In this document: positions 41,794-50,575 of the stretch, in pieces | How the letters are laid out: every line of letters starts with the position of its first letter | Numbering within the stretch: the first letter of the stretch is position 1 | NCBI RefSeq assembly: GCF_013408335.1 | Contig: NZ_JACBZR010000001.1 | Location: forward strand, 1,116,001-1,180,000 | Reading direction: 5' to 3' | DNA length: 64,000 nucleotides | Source: Nocardioides panzhihuensis | GTDB lineage: Bacteria; Actinomycetota; Actinomycetes; Propionibacteriales; Nocardioidaceae | Made by a program: the position numbers and the translations under genes | The notes under the pieces: generated by a model | Database searches by the model: none | The model's input: the letters and a program-made list of their open reading frames with translations, nothing else | Told to the model about the DNA's origin: nothing

Positions 41794-42633
41794 ATGGATC
41801 CCCACTCCACCCCCACGTCCGTCTACGAGACCGAGGTCGAGGCCGAGCGCGCCCGCGGCGGCATCCCGGCCGTCCTCAACGCTGTCCTGGTCACCGGCGG
41901 GCTCTGGGCCCTCCAGTTCTTCTCCGGCTCCGCGCCGCTGTCCACCTGGGCCGACGAGAACGGCACCAACTCGGCGGGCTGGCTGCCCGCGCTGCTGGGG
42001 GACCGGCTCGCCTACTTCGGCAACGGCTCCTTCGGTGACCTCTTCTCCGGTGACGCCCTGGTGCACTCCGTCATCCTCACCGCGACCGTCTTCGTGCTGA
42101 CCTGGCTGCTGACCTGGCTCGGCACCATCGGCATCTGGCCGAGGGCGTTCTGGCCGGTGTTCCTCGGGTGCTGGTTCGCCGCGATCGTCGCCACGGCCGT
42201 CGGCCAGGTCGCCGAGAGCCTCTACGCCTACCTCTCCGACGGCCGCTCCGGCTGGCTGGTGGCGACGCTGGGCGACGTGCTCGAGTCGGGCGCTGCGTAC
42301 GGGCTGACCTATGGATGGGCGACCGGGTTCCTGATCGCGCTGATCTGGCTCGCGGTGCCGGGAAAGAGGCCCGAGGTGGTGGACGAGTACGCGCCGATGT
42401 CGGCGCTCATCCAGGGCAGCTCCGGGGGCGCGCCCGGCGGCTACGGTCAGCAGCTGCGCTCGAGTGTCGCCGTGCCGACCGCCCAGACCAGGCTGGTGTC
42501 CGCCTCGCCGTCGGGGCGGCCCGCCCAGCCCGTCCAGGTCCGCACCTTCACCGGGCCCGCTCGTGCCTCCGGGCCGGCCGGCGACACGGCCGCCTGGAAG
42601 GACTTCGTACGGGACGTGCGCGGCCGGTCCTGA
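41794..42633 (+). CDS. Polytopic membrane protein with long cytoplasmic tail, 279 aa
   Basis: Hydrophobic segments at about residues 28-47 (AVLNAVLVTGGLWALQFF), 88-110 (SVILTATVFVLTWLLTWLG), 115-137 (RAFWPVFLGCWFAAIVATAV) and 168-190 (YGWATGFLIALIWLAV) give four probable spans. A Gly/Ser/Pro-rich tail of about 90 residues ends WKDFVRDVRGRS. No family is recognised. It lies downstream of ribF with a 62-bp gap and upstream of the padR gene. The extended tail suggests a docking role, but nothing supports a specific function. Confidence 0.75.
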   Translation: MDPHSTPTSVYETEVEAERARGGIPAVLNAVLVTGGLWALQFFSGSAPLSTWADENGTNSAGWLPALLGDRLAYFGNGSFGDLFSGDALVHSVILTATVFVLTWLLTWLGTIGIWPRAFWPVFLGCWFAAIVATAVGQVAESLYAYLSDGRSGWLVATLGDVLESGAAYGLTYGWATGFLIALIWLAVPGKRPEVVDEYAPMSALIQGSSGGAPGGYGQQLRSSVAVPTAQTRLVSASPSGRPAQPVQVRTFTGPARASGPAGDTAAWKDFVRDVRGRS

Positions 42634-42707
42634 CCGGTCGGTCCTGAGCCGGCTGCTCGTCGCCTGCCGACATCCTCGGCGGCGCGCGGTGCAATGCTGT
42701 AGCGAGT

Positions 42708-42729
42708 AGTGCGCACTGCGTAGTAGTGT
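42708..42729 (+). promoter_or_regulatory. padR promoter with AGTGCGCACT palindrome and leaderless -10
   Basis: AGTGCGCACT (42708-42717) is a perfect 10-bp palindrome; TAGTGT (42724-42729) lies 7 nt before the padR ATG. A palindrome overlapping the promoter fits PadR autorepression. Confidence 0.45.
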
Positions 42730-42736
42730 GCGAAGC

Positions 42737-43063
42737 ATGGATACCACCCAGCTGCTCAAAGGGGTGCTCGACCTGACCGTCCTGGCCGTCGTCGACGGCG
42801 AGGACGCGTACGGCTATGACATCGTCCGCAAGCTCCGCGACAGCGGGCTCACGGACGTCGGGGACGCTTCGGTCTACGGCACCTTGCGGCGGCTGTACGC
42901 CGCAGGCGCCCTGACCTCCTACGTCGTGCCGTCAGAGTCCGGCCCCCACCGCAAGTACTACGGCATCACGCCTGCCGGGCAAGGCCAGCTCAAGCAACAG
43001 AGCGAGGACTGGTCCCACTTCTCCACCACTGTCACCGAGATCCTCCAAGGGGTGCGCGCATGA
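42737..43063 (+). CDS. PadR family transcriptional regulator
   Basis: 108 aa. A short PadR protein with the winged HTH LKGVLDLTVLAVVDGEDAYGYDIVRKLRDSG, VGDASVYGTLRRLYAAGALTSY and the wing SGPHRKYYGITPAGQGQL, ending in a dimerisation helix. PadR proteins of this size commonly regulate the membrane protein encoded next to them. The next annotated gene is a HAAS/DUF1700 membrane protein, a well-known partner, reached through a small bridging frame. The gene has a leaderless-type promoter. Confidence 0.92.
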   Translation: MDTTQLLKGVLDLTVLAVVDGEDAYGYDIVRKLRDSGLTDVGDASVYGTLRRLYAAGALTSYVVPSESGPHRKYYGITPAGQGQLKQQSEDWSHFSTTVTEILQGVRA

Positions 43064-43146
43064 GCGAGCGTCAGCGAGCGAACAACGAGAACATCATGCC
43101 GTCGCGTCCGTATTCTGGCGCTTGCGCTACGGAGGTGGCGGCATGA
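43060..43146 (+). CDS. Possible 28-aa ORF bridging padR and the HAAS gene
   Basis: The frame starts at ATG 43060, overlapping the padR stop (ATGA), and ends at TGA 43144-43146, overlapping the next gene's ATG (ATGA). It fills the 79-bp gap exactly, so a ribosome leaving padR could re-initiate twice. It begins MSERQRANNENIMPSRPYS. The first 24 nt resemble a dispersed GAGCGAGCGTCAGCGAGCG-type repeat, so the frame could be accidental. No homologue is recognised. Confidence 0.35.
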   Translation: MSERQRANNENIMPSRPYSGACATEVAA

Positions 43147-44321
43147 CGACCACAGATGCAGAGCCGAACGTCGCACCGGAGGTGCGGCTCTTCCTGGCTC
43201 GGGTGCGCCGCGAACTCGCAGACCTCGACCCCGAGGTGCTCAGCGACATCACCGACGGGCTCGAGGCCGACTTCGCCGAGCTGGTCGAGGAGCGTGGGCC
43301 CGATGCGCTCGGCGACCCGGTCGAGTACGCCAAGGAGCTCCGCGCCGCGGCCGGGATACCGGCAGGGCCGAAGCCGCACCGCGGTCTAGCTGCGCAGGTC
43401 GACGGGCTCCTGGACGCCGGTCACGACCGGTTCGACCGGACGGTCGCCAAGGCCGGTGAGCTGCTGCGTACGGATCTGAGGCCTGTGGTCGCCTGGCTGC
43501 GGCCGCTGTGGTGGATCGTGCGTGCCTGGGCCGCGGTCTGGCTGGTCTCGGCGATGTTCGGCTGGACGATGTCGAGCGCGCCGTCGGTCCTGCTGCTCAT
43601 CGTCGCGGTGGCGATCAGCATGTTCGTCGGCGCCGGCCGGGTCTGGCCGGGCGGCGAGCGGGGGACCGGCGCACGCGTCGTGCTCCTCGGCCTGAACGCC
43701 TTCGCCGGGTTCGCGCTCTTCATGAGCTGGGCGAACGGCGTCGTCGGGAGCAGCATGGAGTACGACCAAGGCTGGCAGGACGGCTACAACGAGGTGGTCG
43801 GGGCGACCAATGATGGTGGCCCGGTCGGTGAGCAGGCCGGCATCTATGCGGGCGGCAAGACGGTCACCAACATCTACCCGTACGACACCTCGGGTAAGCC
43901 GCTGACCGGGGTGCAGCTCTTCGACCAGGACGGGAAGCCGATCGACGTGGCCGCTCAGCCTGACTGCACCTCGACTGTCGCCGACCCGCTCCCGCCGGCT
44001 GTGGCCGACGAGGACGGGATCCTCTCCGAGGTGTGCCTGGACGAGCGTACGGGGGAGCCGGTGCAGCCGCGGATCTTCTACCCGTGGTCCAACGGCGCCG
44101 CGCAGCTCTACAACGTCTTCCCGCTGCCCAGCCGGGTCCAGCCGGACACCACGCTCGACCCGAACGCGTTCGCGGACGGGGGCGAGGACGCGCCGACGAT
44201 CCAGGAGCCGCCCCTGGCGACCGTGCCGAAGGTCTCGCTGCCCGGGATCGCGGCGAGCTCGCCGAGCGCCTCGCCGACAGTCTCGCCGTCCGCCTCGCCG
44301 AGCGCTCCTGAGACGCCGTGA
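43143..44321 (+). CDS. HAAS/DUF1700-type membrane protein
   Basis: 392 aa from ATG 43143 with GGAGG 6 nt upstream. The N-terminal HAAS-like helical domain (PEVRLFLARVRRELADLDPEVLSDITDGLEADFAELVEE) carries the L-x-x-L-P/D pattern that binds PadR-type regulators. A central group of membrane segments (LWWIVRAWAAVWLVSAMFGW, APSVLLLIVAVAISMFVG, VVLLGLNAFAGFALFMSWA) is followed by an extracytoplasmic domain of about 170 residues and a Ser/Pro/Ala-rich tail. The padR-HAAS pair is a recurrent envelope-related module; its signal is unknown. Confidence 0.82.
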   Translation: MTTTDAEPNVAPEVRLFLARVRRELADLDPEVLSDITDGLEADFAELVEERGPDALGDPVEYAKELRAAAGIPAGPKPHRGLAAQVDGLLDAGHDRFDRTVAKAGELLRTDLRPVVAWLRPLWWIVRAWAAVWLVSAMFGWTMSSAPSVLLLIVAVAISMFVGAGRVWPGGERGTGARVVLLGLNAFAGFALFMSWANGVVGSSMEYDQGWQDGYNEVVGATNDGGPVGEQAGIYAGGKTVTNIYPYDTSGKPLTGVQLFDQDGKPIDVAAQPDCTSTVADPLPPAVADEDGILSEVCLDERTGEPVQPRIFYPWSNGAAQLYNVFPLPSRVQPDTTLDPNAFADGGEDAPTIQEPPLATVPKVSLPGIAASSPSASPTVSPSASPSAPETP

Positions 44322-44391
44322 GCTGACCGATGCAACCGGACCCGGCTCCACAACGTCTTACTCGATGACGAGAGAGTCGAGGGGGAGAGCG

Positions 44392-44448
44392 ATGAAGTTC
44401 TGGTGGAGGTTGCGTCGGCGGGTGGCACGGCTCGTGCTCGTGGCCTGA
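44392..44448 (+). CDS. Possible 18-aa cationic leader peptide upstream of rpsO
   Basis: ATG 44392 is preceded by GAGGGGGAGAG, a near-ideal SD. The peptide MKFWWRLRRRVARLVLVA is very basic and amphipathic. It lies 175 bp before rpsO in the 301-bp gap after the HAAS gene. It may be a real small membrane-active peptide or a translated leader; chance occurrence cannot be ruled out. Confidence 0.3.
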   Translation: MKFWWRLRRRVARLVLVA

Positions 44449-44622
44449 TCCGGCGACGATTCGGGGGGTATGCCGGCTCGCTGTTAATCTTCTCGGGTTG
44501 TCGGTCCATGGGGATCGGCAGCTCAAGCCGTGAAATCGGCCGCGGATCAAGAGTGCCCCGGTGAACAGGCCCGGGCGCGCCGCGCAACGAGTTAGGCCCA
44601 CGGGCCGGAAGGGAGCCTTCGC
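44449..44622 (+). promoter_or_regulatory. rpsO 5' leader region
   Basis: 174 bp before rpsO with GGCCC-AC-GGGCC as a hairpin close to the SD GGAAGGGAG. Autoregulatory S15-binding leaders are known in several phyla, including Actinobacteria. The hairpin next to the SD is compatible, but no specific published fold was matched. Confidence 0.3.
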
Positions 44623-44898
44623 ATGGCAGTTGGAACTGACGCGGAGACCAAGAAGAAGATCATCGCCGAGCACGCCACGACCGAGGGTGACACCGGCTCG
44701 CCGGAGGTGCAGATCGCGCTGCTGTCGCACCGTATCTCCCACCTGACCGACCACCTCAAGGAGCACAAGCACGACCACCACAGCCGTCGTGGTCTGCTGC
44801 TGCTCGTCGGCCAGCGCCGCCGCCTTCTCAACTACCTTCAGAAGAAGGACATCGAGCGCTACCGCTCGATCATCGAGAAGCTCGGCCTTCGTCGCTGA
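44623..44898 (+). CDS. rpsO: 30S ribosomal protein S15
   Basis: 91 aa, standard size. It binds the central domain of 16S rRNA. Conserved sequence: [55 protein letters not shown], with the HDHHSRRGL rRNA-binding loop. An SD (GGAAGGGAG) precedes the ATG. It is followed by a strong hairpin and then pnp, the conserved rpsO-pnp arrangement. Confidence 0.98.
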   Translation: MAVGTDAETKKKIIAEHATTEGDTGSPEVQIALLSHRISHLTDHLKEHKHDHHSRRGLLLLVGQRRRLLNYLQKKDIERYRSIIEKLGLRR

Positions 44899-44919
44899 TC
44901 TGGTTCTCAACGCGTACGC

Positions 44920-44953
44920 AACGGGTCGCCTCCCACTTGGGAGGCGGCCCGTT
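44920..44953 (+). terminator. Hairpin after rpsO
   Basis: AACGGGTCGCCTCCC and GGGAGGCGGCCCGTT pair over 15 bp with one G.T wobble around ACTT. In Streptomyces the rpsO-pnp intergenic hairpins are RNase III processing sites, so this may be a terminator or a processing signal. Confidence 0.75.
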
Positions 44954-45379
44954 CGCCATTTGTCGCTGTGCGGTCGGCGTCACCGCACGGAAGCGGTGAC
45001 CCCGTCCCGCGCTTGTCGACGCGGTGACGTACCAACCAGCGCCGGTGCCTCCTGAAGCTGGATCGCGGCCCTGACGGGACGCGCAGTCCGGCGTGACGGG
45101 GTGGGCTCCGGTCCGGGCGCGGGCGGCACGCGCGTGCCTCCGTTCCGCATTTCGGGCAAGGGACGGATAGGCTGAGGGATGAGTGCTAGCGCCAGCCGCG
45201 CAGGCACTCGTAAAACGAAACACATCACCAGGAGCGGCCCGCCCGTCCGGCTCGGTCCTCGGTAGTGATTCCCAGGTCCGTCGTGACCTGAGGGTCTCGA
45301 TCGAAGACCGGCCCTGTGCGCAGCGAGCGCACACGCCCGGCGCGGGGACGCTCCGCGATAAAGACTAAGGACGAATTCC
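44954..45379 (+). other. pnp 5' leader and intergenic region
   Basis: 426 bp without a supported gene. It contains hairpin GTCACCGC-ACGGAA-GCGGTGAC (44979-45000) and a repeated GCGGTGAC (45013-45027 region). TAGGCT at 45170 could be a -10. AAGGA (45367-45371) precedes the pnp TTG start. Confidence 0.5.
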
Positions 45380-47641
45380 TTGACCGAACCAGTCATCACT
45401 GCCGTCGAGACGACCATCGACAACGGCAAGTTCGGCACCCGCACCGTCAAGTTCGAGACCGGGCTGCTCGCCCGGCAGGCCGCGGGTTCCGTGACCGCCT
45501 ACCTCGATGACGAGACGATGCTGCTGTCTGCGACCACCGCCTCGAAGCACCCGAAGGAGCACCTCGACTTCTTCCCGCTGACCGTCGACGTCGAGGAGCG
45601 GATGTACGCCGCGGGCAAGATCCCCGGCTCCTTCTTCCGTTCCGAGGGTCGCCCGGGCGAGGACGCGATCCTCACCTGCCGTCTGATCGACCGCCCGCTG
45701 CGCCCGACCTTCAAGAAGGGTCTGCGCAACGAGGTCCAGGTCGTCATCACCGTCATGGCGCTCGACCCCGACCAGCCCTACGACGTGCTCGCGATCAACG
45801 CCGCGTCGATGTCCACCCAGCTCTCCGGCCTGCCGTTCTCCGGCCCGGTCGGCGCCGTTCGCGTCGCCCTGATCGAAGGCCAGTGGGTCGCCTTCCCGAG
45901 CCACAGCCAGCTCGAGAACGCCGTCTTCGACATGGTCGTCGCCGGCCGCGTCACCGACTCCGGCGACGTCGCCATCATGATGGTCGAGGCCGAGTCCACC
46001 GAGCAGACCTGGGACCTGGTCGCCTCCGGCGCCCAGGCGCCGACCGAGCCGATCGTGGCCGGCGGTCTGGACGCTGCCAAGCCGTTCATCAAGCAGCTTG
46101 TCGAGGCCCAGGCCGAGCTGGCCAAGCTGGCCGCCAAGCCGGTCCAGGACTTCCCGATCTTCCTGGACTACCAGGACGACGTCTACGAGGCCGTCGAGGC
46201 CACCGTCGGCGCTGACATCACCGACCTCTACACCGTCGGTGGCAAGCGCGAGCGCACGCTCGGCAAGCAGGAGCGCGACGAAGAGGCCGACCGGATCAAG
46301 GCTGCGCTGCTCGAGAAGCTCGGCCCGCAGTTCGAGGGCCGCGAGGGTGAGATCGGCGCTGCCTTCCGCGCTCTGACCAAGAAGGCCATCCGCGAGCAGG
46401 TCCTGCGCGACCAGGTCCGCATCGACGGTCGCGGCCTGGCCGACCTCCGTCCGCTGCACTCCGAGGTCGGTGTGATCCCGCGGGTCCACGGCTCGGCGCT
46501 GTTCGAGCGCGGCGAGACCCAGATCCTGGGTGTCACCACCCTCGACATGCTCAAGATGGAGCAGCAGCTCGACACGCTCTCCCCGGAGAAGCACCGCCGC
46601 TACATCCACAAGTACATCTTCCCGCCGTTCTCCACCGGTGAGACCGGCCGGGTCGGCTCGCCCAAGCGCCGCGAGGTCGGCCACGGTGCGCTCGCCCGCC
46701 GCGCGCTCCTGCCGGTGCTGCCGAGCCGCGAGGAGTTCCCCTACGCGATCCGCCAGCTCTCCGAGGCGATGGGGTCGAACGGCTCCACCTCGATGGGTTC
46801 GGTCTGCGCCTCGACCATGTCGCTGCTCAACGCCGGTGTGCCGCTGAAGGCCCCGGTCGCCGGTATCGCGATGGGTCTGATCTCCGGTGAGATCGACGGC
46901 GAGACGAAGTACGTCGCGCTCACCGACATCCTCGGTGCCGAGGACGCCTTCGGCGACATGGACTTCAAGGTCGCCGGCACCTCGGAGTTCGTGACCGCGC
47001 TGCAGCTCGACACCAAGCTCGACGGCATCCCGGCCGAGGTCCTCGCCCAGGCCCTCAACCAGGCCAAGGACGCGCGTACGACCATCCTGGACGTCATGCA
47101 CGAGGCCATCGGCGGTGTCGAGGAGATGGCTCCGACCGCACCCCGGATCATCACCGTGAAGGTGCCCGTCGACAAGATCGGCGAGCTGATCGGGCCCAAG
47201 GGCAAGGTCATCAACCAGATCCAGGACGACACCGGCGCCCAGATCTCCATCGAGGACGACGGCACCGTGCTCATCGGCGCGACCGAAGGCGGCGCGGCCG
47301 AGGCCGCCCGTGCGGCGGTCAACGCGATCGCCAACCCGACCATGCCCGAGGTCGGCGAGCGCTACCTCGGCACGGTCGTGAAGACGACCAACTTCGGTGC
47401 GTTCGTCGCCCTGCTCCCGGGCAAGGACGGCCTGCTCCACATCACCAAGCTGCGCGCCCTCAATGGCGGCAAGCGGGTCGAGTCGGTGGATGACGTCGTC
47501 GAGGTCGGCCAGAAGATCCAGGTCGAGATCGCCGAGATCGACGACCGCGGCAAGCTCTCGCTCGCCCCGGTGCTCGAGGAGGAGGCCTCCTCCGAGGAGG
47601 CTCCTGCGGAGACCGCCACCGAGGCTGCAGACGAGGAGTGA
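45380..47641 (+). CDS. pnp: Polyribonucleotide nucleotidyltransferase
   Basis: 753 aa from TTG 45380 with AAGGA 8 nt upstream. It is a trimeric phosphorolytic 3'-5' exoribonuclease and polymerase. Two RNase PH domains flank an alpha-helical domain; the second PH core has [61 protein letters not shown] and the catalytic [17 protein letters not shown] region. The C-terminus has a KH domain ([28 protein letters not shown]) and an S1 domain ([30 protein letters not shown]), then an acidic tail. Its stop overlaps the GTG of the M16 peptidase gene. Confidence 0.98.
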   Translation: MTEPVITAVETTIDNGKFGTRTVKFETGLLARQAAGSVTAYLDDETMLLSATTASKHPKEHLDFFPLTVDVEERMYAAGKIPGSFFRSEGRPGEDAILTCRLIDRPLRPTFKKGLRNEVQVVITVMALDPDQPYDVLAINAASMSTQLSGLPFSGPVGAVRVALIEGQWVAFPSHSQLENAVFDMVVAGRVTDSGDVAIMMVEAESTEQTWDLVASGAQAPTEPIVAGGLDAAKPFIKQLVEAQAELAKLAAKPVQDFPIFLDYQDDVYEAVEATVGADITDLYTVGGKRERTLGKQERDEEADRIKAALLEKLGPQFEGREGEIGAAFRALTKKAIREQVLRDQVRIDGRGLADLRPLHSEVGVIPRVHGSALFERGETQILGVTTLDMLKMEQQLDTLSPEKHRRYIHKYIFPPFSTGETGRVGSPKRREVGHGALARRALLPVLPSREEFPYAIRQLSEAMGSNGSTSMGSVCASTMSLLNAGVPLKAPVAGIAMGLISGEIDGETKYVALTDILGAEDAFGDMDFKVAGTSEFVTALQLDTKLDGIPAEVLAQALNQAKDARTTILDVMHEAIGGVEEMAPTAPRIITVKVPVDKIGELIGPKGKVINQIQDDTGAQISIEDDGTVLIGATEGGAAEAARAAVNAIANPTMPEVGERYLGTVVKTTNFGAFVALLPGKDGLLHITKLRALNGGKRVESVDDVVEVGQKIQVEIAEIDDRGKLSLAPVLEEEASSEEAPAETATEAADEE

Positions 47642-49008
47642 CCTTGGTGTCACCCAACACCCGGGGGACCGGTCGACACGAAGGTGTCGGCCGGTCCTCC
47701 GGCTATGACCAGGAGCCTGGCACCACCGTCACGCTCGAGCAGACCGAGGTCAACGGCGCGGTGACGTCGTTGGTGCGTCGTACGGTCCACCCGTCCGGCC
47801 TGCGGATCGTGACCGAGCAGATGGCCGGGGTTCGCTCAGCGACGATCGGCGTCTTCATCGGCGTCGGTTCCCGGGACGAGACCGCGCGTCAGCACGGCTG
47901 CTCCCACTTCCTCGAGCACCTGCTGTTCAAGGGCACCCCGTCGCGTACGGCCTTGGAGATCTCCTCCTCGCTGGACCGTGTGGGCGGGGAGTTCAACGCC
48001 TACACGGCCAAGGAGTACACGTGCTTCCACGCGCGCGTGCTCGACGACGACCTGCCGCTGGCGGTCGACGTCATGGGCGACATGCTGACCTCCTCGCTGG
48101 TCACGGAGGAGGACGTCGAGGCCGAGCGGGACGTCATCCTCGACGAGATCGCGATGCACGACGACGATCCCGACGATGTCATCCACAACCTCGTCGCCGC
48201 GCAGGCATGGGGCGCAGAGACGCCGCTGGGACGGGGCATCGCCGGCACGGAGGAGTCGATCGCCGCCTTGACCCGCGACGAGATCGACGAGTTCTACAAG
48301 GCCCACTACGTGGCGCCCAGGATGGTCGTCGCGGTAGCCGGCAACATCGAGCACGACGAGGTCGTGGCGATGGTGGAGAAGGCGTTCTCCGGGTCGGGCT
48401 TCCTAGGGGCCTCCGCCGCTCCGGTGCCTCCTCGCGAGGGGTCGCCGATCGACGTCGTGCCCGGCGAGACCAGAGCCGAGCGCCCGCTGGAGCAGGTCAA
48501 CGTGATCCTGGCCCGCCAGGGTCTGCAGCGTGGCGATGACCGTCGCTTCGCGTTCGAGGTGGTCAACACCGCCGTCGGCGGCGCGACCTCCTCGCGGCTC
48601 TTCCAGGAGGTCCGCGAGCACCGGGGCCTGGCCTACTCGGTCTATTCCTACGCCTACAGCCACGCCGAGACGGGTCTCTTCGGAGTCCAGGTCGGCTGCC
48701 TGCCGGCCAAGCTCGGCGAGGTGCTCGAGGTCGTACGCTCCGAGCTGGCCGCCGTCGCACGCGACGGCATCACCGCCGAGGAGCTCGAGCTCGGCAAGGG
48801 GCAGTTGCGTGGTGGCCTCGTGCTCGGCCTCGAGGACTCTGCCTCCCGGATGTCCCGCATCGGCCGTGCCGAGCTGGTCCATCGCGAGCTCTACTCGATC
48901 GACGAGGTCCTCGCCCGGATCGACGGGGTCACCCTCGAGGAGTGCCGTGAGGTCGCGGCCGAGATCCTCAGCCGACCCGAGATCCTCGCGGTCGTGGGGC
49001 CGGCCTGA
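47638..49008 (+). CDS. M16 zinc metallopeptidase (PepR-like)
   Basis: 456 aa from a GTG overlapping the pnp stop (GTGA). The inverted zinc motif HFLEH is at residues 90-94, with the third ligand Glu in the helix [17 protein letters not shown] about 75 residues later. Other M16 motifs: [44 protein letters not shown] and [32 protein letters not shown]16 peptidases cleave small peptides or processing substrates. The pnp-M16 peptidase order is conserved in actinobacteria (PepR, Rv2782c). The first 45 residues are a variable extension. Confidence 0.95.
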   Translation: MTLVSPNTRGTGRHEGVGRSSGYDQEPGTTVTLEQTEVNGAVTSLVRRTVHPSGLRIVTEQMAGVRSATIGVFIGVGSRDETARQHGCSHFLEHLLFKGTPSRTALEISSSLDRVGGEFNAYTAKEYTCFHARVLDDDLPLAVDVMGDMLTSSLVTEEDVEAERDVILDEIAMHDDDPDDVIHNLVAAQAWGAETPLGRGIAGTEESIAALTRDEIDEFYKAHYVAPRMVVAVAGNIEHDEVVAMVEKAFSGSGFLGASAAPVPPREGSPIDVVPGETRAERPLEQVNVILARQGLQRGDDRRFAFEVVNTAVGGATSSRLFQEVREHRGLAYSVYSYAYSHAETGLFGVQVGCLPAKLGEVLEVVRSELAAVARDGITAEELELGKGQLRGGLVLGLEDSASRMSRIGRAELVHRELYSIDEVLARIDGVTLEECREVAAEILSRPEILAVVGPA

Positions 49009-49015
49009 CGTTGCT

Positions 49016-49047
49016 CCAGGGATACCCGGTCGACCGGGTATCCCTGG
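49016..49047. terminator. 32-bp perfect palindrome between convergent genes
   Basis: CCAGGGATACCCGG, TCGA and CCGGGTATCCCTGG make a single uninterrupted palindrome, between the M16 peptidase gene (+) and the methyltransferase gene (-). A second smaller hairpin GCATCC-CACCATGT-GGATGC lies at 49108-49127. It probably serves both genes as a terminator. Confidence 0.75.
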
Positions 49048-49131
49048 GGTTGACGGGCACTGAAACACCCCACAACCCCAAGAACTCCCCGTCCAGTTCC
49101 CGGACGCATCCCACCATGTGGATGCTGGGGG

Positions 49132-49647
49132 TCAGCGCTTACCGATGATCCCGACGGCGGCCGGGACCTTGGAGTCGACGATGGAGACCCGGAAACCGCC
49201 GTCGGCCAGGGCCTTGCTCGCCTTCTCGATGATCTCGGGGACCTGCTCGCGCTGGGTGGCCTCGTAGAAGAGGTTGACGGTGCCGCCGGGGAGCACGCGC
49301 TCGTGGAGCAGGGCGATCTCGGCGGATGCGTCACGCACCCAGAACAGGTTGACGTTGAACGCGAAGACCTTCGTCAGCCGCTTGACCGGGACCCGCAGCG
49401 TCGCGAGATCGATCTGACGGACCGTGAGGCGTCCTGCCTCCAGATACTGCGCGCACCGTCGCTTCGTACGATCGACGCCCGACTCCGAGCGATCGATCGC
49501 AAATAGTTTTCCGGTCTCCAGCCGGCTACAGATCAGCTCGGCACCAGCCCCCGGGCCACAGCCGATCTCAAGGACATGATCGTTCGGTTGAATGTCCATG
49601 AAATCAACGGCCCAACGGATCCGAGCAGGGATCGTCTGCACCACCAT
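49132..49647 (-). CDS. Small class I SAM-dependent methyltransferase
   Basis: 171 aa from ATG 49647. Motif I is HVLEIGCGPGAGAELICSRL, followed by motif II KLFAIDRSESGVDRTKRR and a motif IV region KVFAFNVNLFW. The C-terminal strands show VNLFYEATQREQVPEIIEKA and GGFRVSIVDSKVPAA. It lacks extra domains and is at the short end for the superfamily. It is convergent with the M16 peptidase gene and divergent from dapB. Substrate unknown. Confidence 0.85.
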   Translation of the reverse strand: MVVQTIPARIRWAVDFMDIQPNDHVLEIGCGPGAGAELICSRLETGKLFAIDRSESGVDRTKRRCAQYLEAGRLTVRQIDLATLRVPVKRLTKVFAFNVNLFWVRDASAEIALLHERVLPGGTVNLFYEATQREQVPEIIEKASKALADGGFRVSIVDSKVPAAVGIIGKR

Positions 49648-49778
49648 GGGTCCAAGACTGCCAGATCCCCATACGGTTCCGCTCACAGCCCTCGCCGGAC
49701 AGTGTTCACCGGATAGTGGTAGATCGTTGCTGGAGCGTGATCTATGCGGTCGGTCGCTTCGTCCCGGGCCGCTTCGCA

Positions 49779-49784
49779 TAAGGT
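49779..49784 (+). promoter_or_regulatory. Putative -10 element for leaderless dapB transcript
   Basis: TAAGGT, 8 nt before the dapB ATG at 49793, no SD. Confidence 0.4.
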
Positions 49785-49792
49785 TGCTCGCC

Positions 49793-50539
49793 ATGATCAA
49801 GGTGGCTGTTCTCGGTGCAGGTGGCAAGCTCGGTTCGGCGGTCTGCGAGGCGGTCGAGTCCGCCGACGACCTGGAGCTGGTGGCGCGGATCGGGCGCGGC
49901 GACGTGCTTTCGACGATCACCGACGCCGGCGCCGAGGTGGCTGTCGACGTCACCACTCTCGAGGCGGTGATGGGCAACGCGGAGTTCTGCCTGTCCCACG
50001 GCGTGCACACCGTGATCGGCACCTCGGGGTTCGGTCCCGACCGCGTCGAGCAGCTCGGGGCCTGGCTGGCCGAGGCTCCGGGGGTCGGCGCGATGGTGGT
50101 CCCCAACTTCTCGGTCGGCGCTGTGCTGATGATGCGTTTCGCCGAGCTCGCGGCCGCCCACTTCCCGTCCGTGGAGATCGTCGAGACCCACCACGAGCGG
50201 AAGGCTGACGCGCCTTCGGGCACCGCCCGCAGGACCGCTGAGCTCGTCGCTGCCGCGCGCCGGGAGGCCGGGGTGGCCCCGGCGCCGGACGCGACCACGT
50301 CGGCCCTCCAGGGCGCCCGTGGCGCCGCTGTGGAGGGCATCCCGGTCCACTCCCTGCGGATGGCCGGCTCGGTCGCCCACCAGGAGGTCGTCCTCGGCGG
50401 TGTCGGCGAGCTCTTGACCATCCGCCACGACTCGCTCTCGCACGCCTCCTTCGCTCACGGCGTGCTCGCCGCGATCCGCGGCATCGGCTCGCGCCCTGGG
50501 CTCACGGTCGGCCTGGAGGACGTCCTCGGGCTCGGCTGA
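49793..50539 (+). CDS. dapB: 4-hydroxy-tetrahydrodipicolinate reductase
   Basis: 248 aa from ATG 49793 (MIKVAVLGAGGKLGSAVCEAV). It reduces HTPA to tetrahydrodipicolinate with NAD(P)H in lysine and meso-diaminopimelate synthesis, needed for peptidoglycan. Visible motifs: N-terminal GxGxxG, VTTLEAVMGNAEFCLSHGVHTVIGTSGF, APNFSVGAV-like VVPNFSVGAVLMMRFAELAA, and the catalytic loop ETHHERKADAPSGTARRTAE with the paired histidines and Lys. C-terminal GVGELLTIRHDSLSHASFAHGVL. Length slightly short for the family but complete. Confidence 0.96.
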   Translation: MIKVAVLGAGGKLGSAVCEAVESADDLELVARIGRGDVLSTITDAGAEVAVDVTTLEAVMGNAEFCLSHGVHTVIGTSGFGPDRVEQLGAWLAEAPGVGAMVVPNFSVGAVLMMRFAELAAAHFPSVEIVETHHERKADAPSGTARRTAELVAAARREAGVAPAPDATTSALQGARGAAVEGIPVHSLRMAGSVAHQEVVLGGVGELLTIRHDSLSHASFAHGVLAAIRGIGSRPGLTVGLEDVLGLG

Positions 50540-50575
50540 GGACTCCTCAGAGCTGCTCAGGACTGCTGGGCGGGC

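Noticed and set aside
44980..45450. 156-codon minus-strand frame in the rpsO-pnp spacer
   Set aside because: No SD, no domain, extends into pnp; the spacer is better explained as an RNA leader.
45365..47653. 762-codon open frame antisense to pnp
   Set aside because: Mirrors the codon bias of pnp, has no SD and no recognisable domain.
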